The notes under the pieces: generated by a model | Database searches by the model: none | Told to the model about the DNA's origin: nothing | What the model saw: only the letters and a program-made list of their open reading frames with translations | Program-made: the position numbers and the translations under genes | Assembly (NCBI GenBank): GCA_964019135.1 | Contig: OZ025248.1 | Coordinates: 14,453,574-14,517,573 of the forward strand | Length of the DNA: 64,000 nt | From: Arenicola marina | Lineage: Eukaryota; Annelida; Polychaeta; Arenicolidae | Direction: 5' to 3' | In this document: piece after piece, positions 36,693 to 64,000 of the stretch | Position numbering within the stretch: the stretch's first letter is position 1 | Layout: each line of letters opens with the position of its first letter

Positions 36693-39600
36693 ATGATAAG
36701 TGCACAGCAAGTAGTCATCAACAGTGGTATGAATGCCTCTATGTCTGCAAGCATCATGAGCGATGCGATGAGCGAACCCAGCTCCCCAGAAAGTACAACA
36801 TTCGATGATTCTGATCTCATAGCTGTCCATGATGATGTCACAGCTCAGCTCGTCAATGCAGGTAAGATATGATGATTCTGATCTCATAGCTGTGCATGAT
36901 GATGTCACTGCTCAGCTCGTCAATGCAGGTAAGATATGATGATTCTGATCTCATAGCTGTGCATGATGATGTCACTGCTCAGCTCGTCAATGCAGGTAAG
37001 ATATGATGATTCTGATCTCATAGCTGTGCATGATGATGTCACAGCTCAGCTCGTCAATGCAGGTAAGATATGATGATTCTGATCTCATAGCTGTGCATGA
37101 TGATGTCACAGCTCAGCTCGTCAATGCAGGTAAGATATGATGATTCTGATCTCATAGCTGTGCATGATGATGTCACAGCTCAGCTCGTCAATGCAGGTAA
37201 GATATGATGATTCTGATCTCATATCTGTGCATGATGATGTCACAGCTCAGCTCGTCAATGCAGGTAAGATATGATGATTCTGATCTCCTAGCTGTCCATG
37301 ATGATGTCACAGCTCAGCTCGTCAATGCAGGTAAGATATGATTGAGGGTGTGCACATTGTCCAGTCAATAAGATATGATTGAGGGTGTGCACATTGTCCG
37401 GTCAATAAGATATGATTGAGGGTGTGCACATTGTCCAGTCAATAAGATATGATTGAGGGTGTGCACATTGTCCAGTCAATAAGATATGATTGAGGGTGTG
37501 CACATTGTCCGGTCAATAAGATATGATTGAGGGTGTGCACATTGTCCAGTCAATAAGATATGATTGAGGGTGTGCACATTGTCCAGTCAATAAGATATGA
37601 TTGAGGGTGTGCACTGTGTCCAGTCAATAAGATATGATTGAGGGTGTGCACTGTGTCCAGTCAATAAGATATGATTGAGGGTGTGCACTGTGTCCAGTCA
37701 ATAAGATATGATTGAGGGTGTGCACTGTGTCCAGTCAATAAGATATGATTGAGGGTGTGCACATTGTCCAGTCAATAAGATATGATTGAGGGTGTGCACA
37801 TTGTCCAGTCAATAAGATATGATTGAGGGTGTGCACATTGTCCAGTCAATAAGATATGATTGAGGGTGAGCACATTTTCCAGTCAATAAGATATGATTGA
37901 GGGTGTGCACATTGTCCAGTCAATAAGATATGATTGAGGGTGTGCACATTGTCGTCAATAAGATATGATTGAGGGTGTGCACATTGTCCAGTCAATAAGA
38001 TATGATTGAGGGTGTGCACATTGTCCAGTCAATAAGATATGATTGAGGGTGTGCACATTGTCCAGTCAATAAGTCCCATCCCATGCATGCCCAGCCTGCC
38101 GTTTAGGAGAAATGGTATAACTCCCCCATGTTTTTCTGATGAGAATTTGCTTTTTCTCACTTGGCATTTTTTTTTTTTGCATTAATATGCATTACATGGT
38201 TTGTTTTCTGTAGTAGTGGCCTGGGGTAAGGTATTTCATTGTTGGTGGCTGTATAATAAATCTATTTCATTATTTAGGGACTATTGGAGTTGCTGCTGCT
38301 GCTGCCATAGCAACAGGCAAAAGGAGAAAAAGACCTCATTCATTTGAGACCAACCCTTCTGTACGAAAACGACAGCAAACTAGGCTACTAAGGTAATCAA
38401 ACTTAACAGTTGGTTCAACTGCTAATTGTTTCTTAAGAATTTTGTTTCATTTTAGTTTTTTTGTATAGGTACTATACTATACAACATAGTTAAGAAGGAA
38501 GTACCGGTACATACATCCTTATTGCGACTTATACCCCGGAAATTATGGTACTCATTTATGTGCACATGGGTTGCTTTACAGTTGCACTTGTCTTTATTTC
38601 TGATTGATATAGAACTCCATCCAAAATTTGACCCGTGGTCACCCGTTAACATCTACTGAGTGTGATGATTTTGAATTGCTATTGTGGGTAATTTAATTCA
38701 GGGTTCCTAAAAAAAGTACTAGAAAGAAAATTGTTTCAAGTCATCAAATCCTACTCCCCCCCGCCCCCCCCCCCACCCCACCATTCATTTTTGGATGTGT
38801 GTCTTTCTTTTTGTGTAGGTTTAGTGTCACAATCTTGGTATGGAAGTTTTCTAAGTTGCAAATTTGGAAAGGTTACAATACTCCCCTTGCATACTTTGCA
38901 AATAACAAGTGCATTAGGTTTTGGGACATGTATGTGTAGTTGGTGTAGTGTAGTTGAAGAGTCCATATGCCTTTATAATAAATACAAAAAAGTGGGTGAA
39001 TAGAATGGCTATGAGAGAAGGACCAGGCCACCTTGCATAAATGGTAACGTTTTTCTGATCTGTACCTGTCAATGGCTTTTATCATTACGGTGAGTAATCC
39101 ATATTATACATGCTACAAGGAAATCTGCATGAATCACGAATGTCATGGAAAACTTATGAAATGGTTTAACCAGAATTGTATGGGAATCCTGAAACTGTTA
39201 CTATGGTTTGGTTTGTCTTGTTTGACAGGAAGCTGCGAGCCACAATAGACGAGTATACAACCCGTGTTGGGCAGCAAGCTGTCGTTTTAACTTGTACACC
39301 AGGCAAGACGCAACAGATCCATGCTTACAGAGTCTTTGGCTCCCAGCCCCTGGAGAATGTGGTGAGTAGGAGCTGTCAATGTACATGCTAATTATATTAT
39401 GTCTGTGATAAAATAAAAACCAAAATTGTCCATAAGCGAAAGTGCTAAAGAAATGTCTATAAGCGAAAGTGCTAAAGAAATGTCTATAAGCGAAAGTGCT
39501 AAAGAAATGTCAAAACCAAGTTGATAATTTTCAAATTTTTCAGTTGTGAGCGAATACACATGCATTGAACAGCCGCATATGAATATGATGGTAATGACTT

Positions 39601-42600
39601 ACGGAGGGTTGATCAGTGACTTTGAGAGTGACTGACTGCCTCGTCAGCCAGAGTGACTACCTTTGTGAATGGTGATAATCGAGCCAATGAACGCTGTTGA
39701 CGTGCCGGGTTGTTGTGACTCCCCAGATGCGAGGCCGGCGGGGGGACATCATGGGGGACCTGGAGGGGGCTCTGGTGCACCAGGCCCCGCCCCCACAGAG
39801 GGTCAACAACGCGCTCCACGAGCTGCCGCCCCTTGTCATAGACGGCATCCCCACCTCCGTCGACAAAATGACTCAGGTGAGTTAACCAGTCGCGCTGAGC
39901 TCAGTGTAACAGTAAATGAACACTTCCTGATTAGTTATTTAAAGTTTGTATGTCGTTCGCCAGATGTTGGTGCTGACACAGAGGCCGATTATGTTTATAG
40001 TTATTGGCGCCAGTCTTGGCACAGCCAGCTGTGTGTAAGCTCGATGTACTGTGGCAAGTACAAAATAGCAAAAGTTAAGGATGGTTTTGCTTGTTGCATC
40101 TATTACACTCAGGTGACATAATGTCGTTTTTTGTGACACGTCGCGATATAAAACGCTTTTTCGCCTCTCTTTGTTCGTATTGTAATATTGAGCTTGACAC
40201 AAGCTAAAGTCGGTGTGATAGTGTATGGCTGTTTTTCGTTCGTGACCAGGCACAACTACGCGCCTTCATCCCAGAGATGCTCAAATACTCGACGGGGAGG
40301 AGCAAACCTGGCTGGGGCAAGCCGGAGTGTCGCCCCCCCTGGTGGCCGGATGACGTACCGTGGGCCAATGTGCGCAGCGACGTGCGCTCTGAAGACCAGA
40401 AGAAAAAGGTGCGACTGTCGGGGTGTCACTGTCGTTGGGTGTCACTTCAACGATATTAATTCAGCATTTGCCGCGTAGCCGAGACAGGACTACTTTGGAG
40501 CATTCTCCATGATGGTTGTAGTATGTCGGCGTGTTGCTGGAGTGGAGTCGTTCTGTTATGTTGCTTCCATTCTGGGCATGATTTTTAAGAAACTTCAGCT
40601 CTTGAACGATGTTATTTTATGTGATAATCACATTTCGGACGATATTATTTAAAATAAAGATTGAAATGGCACTTCTGATACTATGAACTTTGGAAAATTA
40701 GAAAAAAATACACCAGTTAAACAAATTATGACCATAGCAGTGACACTTCCCAAAATCGTTAACGTCGATATATTCGCAATAGTGATTTCTGAAGAGACGT
40801 TTTCGGGTTTTGTTTTTTCGACAGGTATCCTGGACGCATGCGTTGCGTACGATCGTGCGCAACTGCTACAAGCACCACTGTCGGGACGACCTGCTTCCCG
40901 ACTTCCACGATGAGATGGTGCCCCAGCAACATGTGGGGGGCGGCGGGGCGACGGTCCACGCCGGACAGTTCTCGCACCAAACCATGGTCCAGACTATCAA
41001 CAACCCGGACGGATCCATCTCGGTGATCCAGATTGACACTGGAGACGGCGGCAACCCCCAGGTGGTGACCCTGGCGGACGGCACCCAGGCCACTGTGGTC
41101 CACACGGTGAGCGAACCGGAGTCCCCGTCTCTCTTGGTCCTGGGCGGAAGGTTGAGTCCACTCGGCGGAGTGATATGACCAAGCCAGTCAGGACCAATTT
41201 AATTGGATGTGCGTTCTGGACATTCCAAAGCATAGTCCTTTTCGTTTTTTTTGTTTTACCTTAACATGGGTTCGTCGGATTGGTATGCACTAATGGTTGA
41301 ATCTGCTCAGTTCTGTTTTATCTCTTAATGTATATCGTCTATAGATCACGTGTTTCTATGTGTGACCTGACCATGCTTCAGATCCCCAACGGGCTGCACC
41401 ACCCCGGCCACCATCATGAGGCCAACCAGGCCGTTCACACGCTGGCCGATGTGGCCGCCAACCACCACGACATGACAGGGGGCCACGCCGTAAGCGTGGA
41501 GGTGAACGAGGGCTCCGGGCATGGGGGGCACACGGTGGCCACCCTGACGGAGGGCACCATCAACCAGGATGGACAGCTGGTACTCACCGGGGATCACACA
41601 ATAGCAGGTAAGTGGCAAGCGGGGCGGAGGTGGCAAAACTAAAAGATTTTCCTAGTCTGCGTAGGCTTAAGCAGCGAACACACGGTCCGTTTTTTGCATC
41701 CGTCGCCGGGTCCGCGAGCGTCGTGCGTCGTCAGTCTTTTTGCGAACACACGTGTTCGTCTTCACGTCCGTCGCCCGGCCTACTTTTCCATATGCAAGCT
41801 GTTGTTCCAGGTCATTCCAGGCCAGTAAGCCCATGGATTCTGGCCCAATCAAACTACGGAGCGTCATCTCATTATATATTATCACGGAATATACTGACAC
41901 TGACTCCTTTAGGCGCCCTAATTATAATGACAGCAAAAACGACTTTTCTGGAAATTCGGCTAATTATTACCTAATTACTTCAGTTCATTTTATCTGAAAT
42001 CGTCGGATTTGTACTAAGTTCTAAATGCCTCTCCATACCCAGTTTCCATGTTTTACACTGGGTTAATTCAAAGCCTGGGGTGCGAAGTCCAGCAAAGCAA
42101 GCAAAGCCATCTGGATAACCTCACTCCTGCGTAATTGATGGTCCGCCTTTTTCTCTGCCTGCGTCAAATTCGGTCCCGGACCGAAGTGGACGCAGCCGGA
42201 GAAGGACGCGGACCTGAGCGCGGACTCGTGTGTTCGTTCCATTGAATTATAGTGGATCCCTTTAAGACGGACGACGCTCGCGGACGGGGCGACGGATGCA
42301 AAACAACGGACCGTGTGTTCGCTGCTTTATCCGATACTCGTCAATTTGAAGAGAAAAAAAAGGAAATTGTGATGGCCAACTAAGGCACAAGAGTTTGGAA
42401 AAACAAAAAGTATGTGCATTTGGTATAGCGCCTCTAAGTAGTTACGGTTACTGGTCCCAGATGTGAATGTTTTAGTACCATTAAGACCGTTGCAATGTGC
42501 TGATGATCTCTTTGTCCCCACCCTCCCCCCTCCCAGGCATGGTGACCATCCCGGTGTCGATGTACCAGACGGTGATGACGGGCCTGGCTAACCTGGGGGA

Positions 42601-42940
42601 CTCGCAGAGTGGGGGGCTGGGCATGTCTGCCGGCACCATCCAGGTCATCGCGCCCCACTCGGGCGCGTCCACGCTGCCCCACGGCGTGCAGGTCATCACC
42701 CCGGGCCACGCCGCCCAGCTCGTGTCCGTCGAGTCGCTGCAGCACCAGCACCAGCACGTGCACGGCCACCACGCCGTCACCATTGGCGACGCCATGACGA
42801 TGACGACGTCGGCGGAGGAGTCCGAGTCCCAGGAAGGCGAGGACATCAAGCCGCTGTTCACGACCCACGTGTCGGCGGGCGGCGACGTGCCGGACGCCAC
42901 CCAGGCCGTGGAGGTCATGAGCGTCGACCAGCAGTCATGA
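36693..42940 (+). CDS. NRF1: NRF1 (nuclear respiratory factor 1 / P3A2 / Ewg family)
   Basis: Eight coding exons: 36693-36861, 38278-38392, 39229-39361, 39727-39876, 40250-40408, 40825-41106, 41382-41607, 42537-42940 (TGA). Total 1638 nt, 545 aa; vertebrate NRF1 is about 503 aa. The N-terminus has an acidic Ser/Asp-rich stretch (SSPESTTFDDSDL), then an Ala-rich segment and the nuclear localisation/basic region GKRRKRPHSFETNPSVRKR. The DNA-binding/dimerisation region follows with KLRATIDEYTTRVGQQAVVL, PPLVIDGIPTSVDKMTQAQL, RAFIPEMLKYSTGR, GWGKPECRPPWWPDDVPWAN and ALRTIVRNCYKHH. The C-terminal half is rich in Gln, His, Val and Thr, as expected for the transactivation domain. NRF1 binds GC-rich palindromes (TGCGCATGCGCA type) as a dimer and activates respiratory-chain and housekeeping genes in the nucleus. 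The start ATG (36693) has an in-frame stop just upstream; a later Met is possible. The donor of the first coding exon is present 8 times in tandem (separate entry). Intron 7 carries a Harbinger-like element. Confidence 0.96.
36804..37339 (+). repeat. NRF1 donor-junction minisatellite, 67-bp unit x8
   Basis: GATGATTCTGATCTC recurs at 36804, 36871, 36938, 37005, 37072, 37139, 37206 and 37273, exactly 67 bp apart. Each unit is the last 58 bases of the first NRF1 coding exon (DDSDLIAVHDDVTAQLVNA) plus the donor and start of intron (GTAAGATAT). The first copy is the real exon end. Copies differ at only a few positions. 67 is not a multiple of three, and reading past the first donor meets TGA after four codons. 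Confidence 0.97.
37330..38072 (+). repeat. Minisatellite, 37-bp unit x about 20, NRF1 intron 1
   Basis: Unit GATTGAGGGTGTGCACATTG plus TCCAGTCAATAAGATAT, about 20 copies. It starts directly at the last 67-bp unit: AAGATATGAT is common to the NRF1 donor and to this unit, so the second array seems to have grown from the end of the first. A block of four to five central copies carries CACTGTGTCC instead of CACATTGTCC. Confidence 0.95.
39430..39512 (+). repeat. 30-bp tandem repeat x3 in NRF1 intron
   Basis: ATAAGCGAAAGTGCTAAAGA plus AATGTCT occurs three times, nearly identical. Confidence 0.85.
41670..42326. mobile_element. Harbinger-like non-autonomous element, copy 2 (657 bp)
   Basis: Begins AGCAGCGAACACACGGTCCG and ends with the inverted CGGACCGTGTGTTCGCTGCT; TTA flanks both ends (41667-41669, 42327-42329). 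It is the inverted-orientation relative of 30918-31623: shared interior includes CATATG, GGTCATTCCAGGCCAGTAAG and CTCCATACCCAGTTTCCATG blocks. No coding capacity. Located in NRF1 intron 7. Confidence 0.88.
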
Positions 42941-44206
42941 CCCTTAGCCCCCTACGCCACCCCGCAACCAGCGACCTCGCCCTATAGACTGGTGAATCTA
43001 TGCTTTAACCGACGGCGCCGGGAGTTTTAAGATACGAGACGGTGTGAAAGGGTTTGTGTTGTGTTGTTTCTCGTGTGATTGACGGGGCGGTGTGGGGTTC
43101 GCGCCCCTAGTGTACATGCGTTTGGTAAAGGCCGAAGGACACGTTAGATACAGTCACGTATCCACAGTGGCTCGTCGATTCCGCTTGTCCATTGGCCACG
43201 CCGGGATCCGTATCATCTTACCCAGCCGTGTCGCCATCTAGCGGTGACGGTGGGCACTGAAGGCACGGCTAAGTGCTGGCGCGGAGCCCAGACCTGGGTG
43301 CGAGACGGCGCTGCCGGCTGTTGCCTCAGTGTGGTGTGGGCGCGTTATGATGGACCGACCAGACCATTGAGAGTGACGTGGGGGGTCCGGCCCGAGACAG
43401 AATCCGTCATAGCAGATTGGTTGAGCGAATCCACAAACACGTCCGTCATGTTCTTATTAAAACTATGGTACTCAAAAACAACTCACATTGGCGGTGTCAC
43501 ATTGATGTCCGATCTGCCGCTATAATATGTATTAACTGCAGACGGCTCCTCGTTATGTTGTCCTGTCCTCTGGCGGTGTGAAAGGCGCCTTCTCTTTGTG
43601 TGTGTGACGTCAGGAGGTAGGTGTGAGAAGGGGTACCGCTGTGCAGTGTCGCCATCGGCCCGAATACCGATATGCACAAAACACGTCTGGCAATATGCCA
43701 CTGGTCTGTATGCCCTGTGTATAAATGTGTCTAGCGATAGCATATTGGTGTATATTCTGTATATATACAGGCGTCTAGCATTAGGGTACCTACAGGTGTA
43801 TATACGGTAAATTATTTGTCCGCGCGTTTCTTGTTGCTATTAGACTTGATTGACGTTGGTCCCGAGTGTAGCGTCCCATCTCCAAACGTTCCACACTTGT
43901 AAGTGCGAGACTGCATGAAATCCCAGTTCATGCGCTTGAAGGCGAAACAAAAATTCTCAATCCATCGCAACGTCCGATGGAATGTGTGTTTTGTCAGAGA
44001 CGCGTTTTACTGATACCCTGTTCAAGACTGACGTTTGAGGGGGGTATTTTTTAACTGATCAGCTGTGACCAGCCAGAGATATGCTTGCCTGTGTAAAGTT
44101 TCCCTGTGACGAGAAACTAGTCGCTCCTTGTGCAAAAATCGGATTACCTCACGCATCTTTGCAAGTAATTCCATAGTTGTACAGCATCTGTGTCACTTGA
44201 AATAAA
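42941..44206 (+). other. NRF1: Probable NRF1 3' UTR with candidate poly(A) signal
   Basis: GC-rich until about 43400, then mixed. The first convincing AATAAA after the stop is at 44201-44206. The UTR end is inferred; earlier variant signals (for instance ATTAAA near 43457) are alternatives. Confidence 0.35.
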
Positions 44207-44221
44207 AGTATTGAAACCAAT

Positions 44222-44390
44222 AGGAGTCCTTGTTTATCTTGTTGACAGCCCCCAAGAGTAATTGTTTTGCTTGTTGACAGCCCCACGAGTCGTTGTGTAG
44301 CTTGTTGACTGACCAGAGTCGTTGTTTAGCTTCTAGACAGCCCCACGAGTCATTGTTTAAGCTTGATGACAGTCCCAAGAGTCTTATATT
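44222..44390. repeat. Degenerate tandem repeat, about 36-bp unit x4-5
   Basis: GCTTGTTGACAGCCCCACGA plus GTCGTTGTTTA recurs with differences. Open frames over it are by-products. Confidence 0.7.
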
Positions 44391-46893
44391 CGGCCTTTAC
44401 AATCGCAAAGCAACCAACAACGCCAGGAGGTGGATTAGCGATTTTTTTTATTCGTTATTGCTTTACAGCTCGTCTAAGTGCGAATCAACAACGTCGCAGC
44501 GTGCGACAGTTCTCTTCCAGTGATGTCACGAGATTTCGGTGAGAGGTGGTGCCACCTACCGGAACTGTTATTCTACTACATTTGCCAGTCAAACTTCTAT
44601 AACAGAATTAAACTCTTCACGAAAGCAAAAGGAAATATATCTTGCACTAGTTGAAGAAGAGCAAACTTTTGTTATGAAAGCAGGAACTAGAATACATACA
44701 TGGTGGTATATATCGCTACATACCACTGGTGTTCGGGAACCTACACCAATGGACTCGACAGCTGGTTCAATTGTCATACAGAGAAGAAGAAGATTTGGGA
44801 ATAATCCCTCCCCAAGTTGTGTTTGTGAAACGGAAGAAAGAACTTGGATCTCGACGTCGGCGGACCCGGTTTGAAATTATTGAGCCGCCAACTGCACAAA
44901 GTTTGGCTTTCGTTAAATAAATGCACCATCTTTAACTGAATATTATGAATACAAATACCGTGTCCAATACACCGGTTGTAGCAGCATAAAACTCGCTATT
45001 GTTTATCCTAACATTGATCATAATACTGGTAAGTGGCTTTGTGTTCATGTGCTTCAACATCGTTAGACTTTGGCTATTCTGTAGAAAGATGGGAACTCGG
45101 TTATACTGAAACCAGAGGTGTCCCCCCTTTCCCTCATCACACACACACACACACACACACATACATACGACATACAGTGACTATCTCTAGCACTGAAGAA
45201 CTAAAGGGTGTCCCACTAATATATCTGATCCGTGAAAATGTGTGATTTCAGAGCAATCTTTGTTATTGATAACCTGGTCACATATTCTAAATATCTTCGT
45301 TACCCATAAAATAGTCATATGTTCCAGGGATCTTTGTTAATGATAACCTAGTCAAGTTTTTCAGGGATATTTGTTAATGATAACCCCTGGCCACGTTTTT
45401 CAATGACATTTGTTAACAATAATCGGGTTACTCTTTCCAGTTTTCTCGCGCAATTCATTTACACTGTATTAATTTAAGTAGCGCTTTGCAGCAGGGGTTC
45501 ACAGTTAATAACGGCGTCCGTCAAAACATTCCCTTCATAACAGATCAATATTTACACCATTATGGTCGTCAGACCTGCCAAGTGTGGTGAGATATAATCA
45601 CACGACTTCATGATAATGTTCTATATCACAAGACGGTTTCTTCTCCTGAAAGTTGGTTTGTCAAACCTGAGCTAAAAAGTCTTAATTATTTACACAAAAC
45701 TTTAAGCGTTTTCGCCTGAATGGAGATATAACCTAAACCTTCGGATTTCGCTTCACCGTAACGATGCATCTACCGTATATCAGACTTTGACTGAAGAAAC
45801 TCCCAGGCTACAACCAATATTCCGGTTAACCGCAAATATGAAAAGCAACACCGACCAATATATACCAAAGAGAAAGAGAAAACCCCCACATACAAATATG
45901 TTACCATACACACGATGATATAATAACGACTTGTTCTGCATGGAACTCGAGGTAGCGTGCACTTAGTTTCAATATCTATTGCCATACGAAGTGGCAGCAA
46001 ATGCTTCACAAAGAGGCAATGCACAAAGTAAATACCAATCAAAGAAGTTTGCGCTGGGCAATCTAGTGTACATATCCGGGGTTTCTCTAGCTCCTTGAAC
46101 CTATATACTAGCTACATTACAAGTCCTACACTCTTATTGAAATTGTTTCTTCAATTAGTTTAGCCTTGAACGTAAAGCAATTTGTCTACAGGTTGACTAT
46201 GTTACAGCATTCGCTAAGACTATACTCGATAAACATGCTGCTCTACTGAAATCTGGCTATACACCGTGGAATCGAACCCCGAACCAGACCGACAACACGG
46301 ATAATAGTACAACAGTGGCCTTTACTCCAATCTGTTGTTGTCAGTCTCCATAGCGACATTGTAAATGCGCGGTCCACAGGCTATCACCACAGACACTTTA
46401 TTACAGGTTATATCAGAGAGTTCCAGTGAGGCTGCTATCATACACATACAACCCTCCGTCCCCCAACTCACAGACACATCAACATGTGGATACCCATCCC
46501 GGGGCGATGAGAACCCGGCCATCTCTTAACCCTTTACGACAGTCGCACAGTGAACTCCAACACCAAGGGTTCGTCTTTGATTGACACAATCTTACTTACA
46601 TTGGATTTCACGAAGACCCTTTAAACAGCTGTAAACTGGACACCAAACATTTTTTGGCCCAACGCAAGGATATGCTAAAGGAAAAGTACGGGGTTGGCAT
46701 TGATCGTTGTATCTAGGGCTGTGTGCTCACGGCGATGGGGACAGTTCACAACAACTAGAAGAGACCCCTCCCCCAACAGGGGCCGAAAGAGATCCCCCCG
46801 GCCACAGCCTGACGGGGTGAGCGCAGCGAGGGTCGCGGCACTGACAGAGGGGACGTCGTCAAGCCGGGTAGCATTGCCTAAGCTGTATATTAC
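44391..46893. other. Spacer between convergent NRF1 and AHCYL
   Basis: A plus-strand frame at 44729-44920 ends in basic text (FVKRKKELGSRRRRTRFEII) but has no recognised family. A (CA)n run lies at 45139-45162 and a degenerate repeat of about 50 bp at 45250-45435 (TTTGTTAATGATAACC). On the minus strand an AATAAA at 46402-46397 could end the AHCYL transcript, making 46.4-46.9 kb its 3' UTR. Confidence 0.4.
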
Positions 46894-63679
<16,786 letters not shown>

Positions 63680-64000
63680 CTGCAATTGAGAACCAATCGT
63701 TCAAGGACGTACAAAGCAACAGGGTATTAAAGAGAGATGAAAAGACACGCTTAACGCGTAAAGGTGGTTGATATTTGATACCCATACAATAGTCACTTTG
63801 GGGATAAGAGTTCCTTACAAATGTGTATTGCTTACATTTAAATTAACGCGCCCTATCCGCGATTATATATAATACAAATCTGTTATTCGAACCATCTCAG
63901 CGTCCTAGCTCACTCCGGAAAACCCACGCAACTTTCACCATATAAAGATAGGTGCCTGTCTGTCCCCATCTCATCCCGCAAAGGGGCTAAGCGGGAGCAC
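63680..64000. other. AHCYL intron, window end
   Basis: Upstream of the KFDNLY exon. I looked for the preceding AHCYL exon on the minus strand and did not find it, so it lies beyond the window. Confidence 0.5.

Noticed and set aside
36804..38072. CRISPR-like regular repeats
   Set aside because: Units are directly adjacent with no spacers and lie in an animal intron; they are minisatellites.
44539..44920. Basic plus-strand frame downstream of NRF1
   Set aside because: No recognised domain, no splice context and close to simple repeats; left as spacer.
46255..46340. tRNA-like GGGGTTCGATTCC on the minus strand
   Set aside because: Only a B-box-like stretch; no A box at the right distance, so neither a tRNA nor a SINE can be supported.

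Overview
The window is animal nuclear DNA: intron-rich protein genes with GT-AG splice sites, long non-coding spacers, tRNA-derived SINEs, small DNA transposons with terminal inverted repeats, many minisatellites and a 200-base assembly gap. The products are metazoan, and the tandem repeats repeatedly copy exon/intron junctions of the genes they sit in, a habit I remember being described in amphioxus ('mirage' minisatellites). I therefore infer a cephalochordate (Branchiostoma) as most likely; this is an inference, not a proof. Layout. 1-9.3 kb: spacer with minisatellites and no recognisable gene. 9.35-14.36 kb, minus strand: complete SEC13 (9 coding exons, 315 aa). 17.99-22.09 kb, plus strand: a complete 332-aa multi-pass membrane protein that I cannot name. 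25.5-28.7 kb, minus strand: a PLP-dependent serine/threonine dehydratase-family enzyme (6 exons, 330 aa). 28.7-36.7 kb: transposon-rich spacer with SINEs, a Harbinger-like element and other small elements. 36.69-42.94 kb, plus strand: NRF1 transcription factor (8 coding exons, 545 aa). 46.89 to beyond 63.68 kb, minus strand: the C-terminal 246 codons of an AHCYL1/2-type S-adenosylhomocysteine hydrolase-like protein; its 5' end lies outside the window and one intron is 11.2 kb, roughly a third of it tandem repeat. The genes do not form a functional unit. They are housekeeping or regulatory genes (COPII coat/nuclear pore, amino-acid metabolism, nuclear respiratory control, IP3-receptor/methylation-related) lying side by side. 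The striking signal is structural. In SEC13, NRF1 and AHCYL the minisatellites are made of the splice junction they adjoin: 8 copies of a SEC13 donor, 8 copies of an NRF1 donor, about 43 copies of an AHCYL acceptor, about 27 copies of an AHCYL donor, plus two single partial junction duplications in AHCYL. This creates dozens of near-identical candidate splice sites, and in the two arrays checked (NRF1 and the AHCYL acceptor) wrong choice would shift the frame or hit a stop. Coding exons were joined by hand: every exon chain keeps frame through all junctions and the totals divide by three, which supports the models; untranslated exons and transcript ends are mostly guesses.
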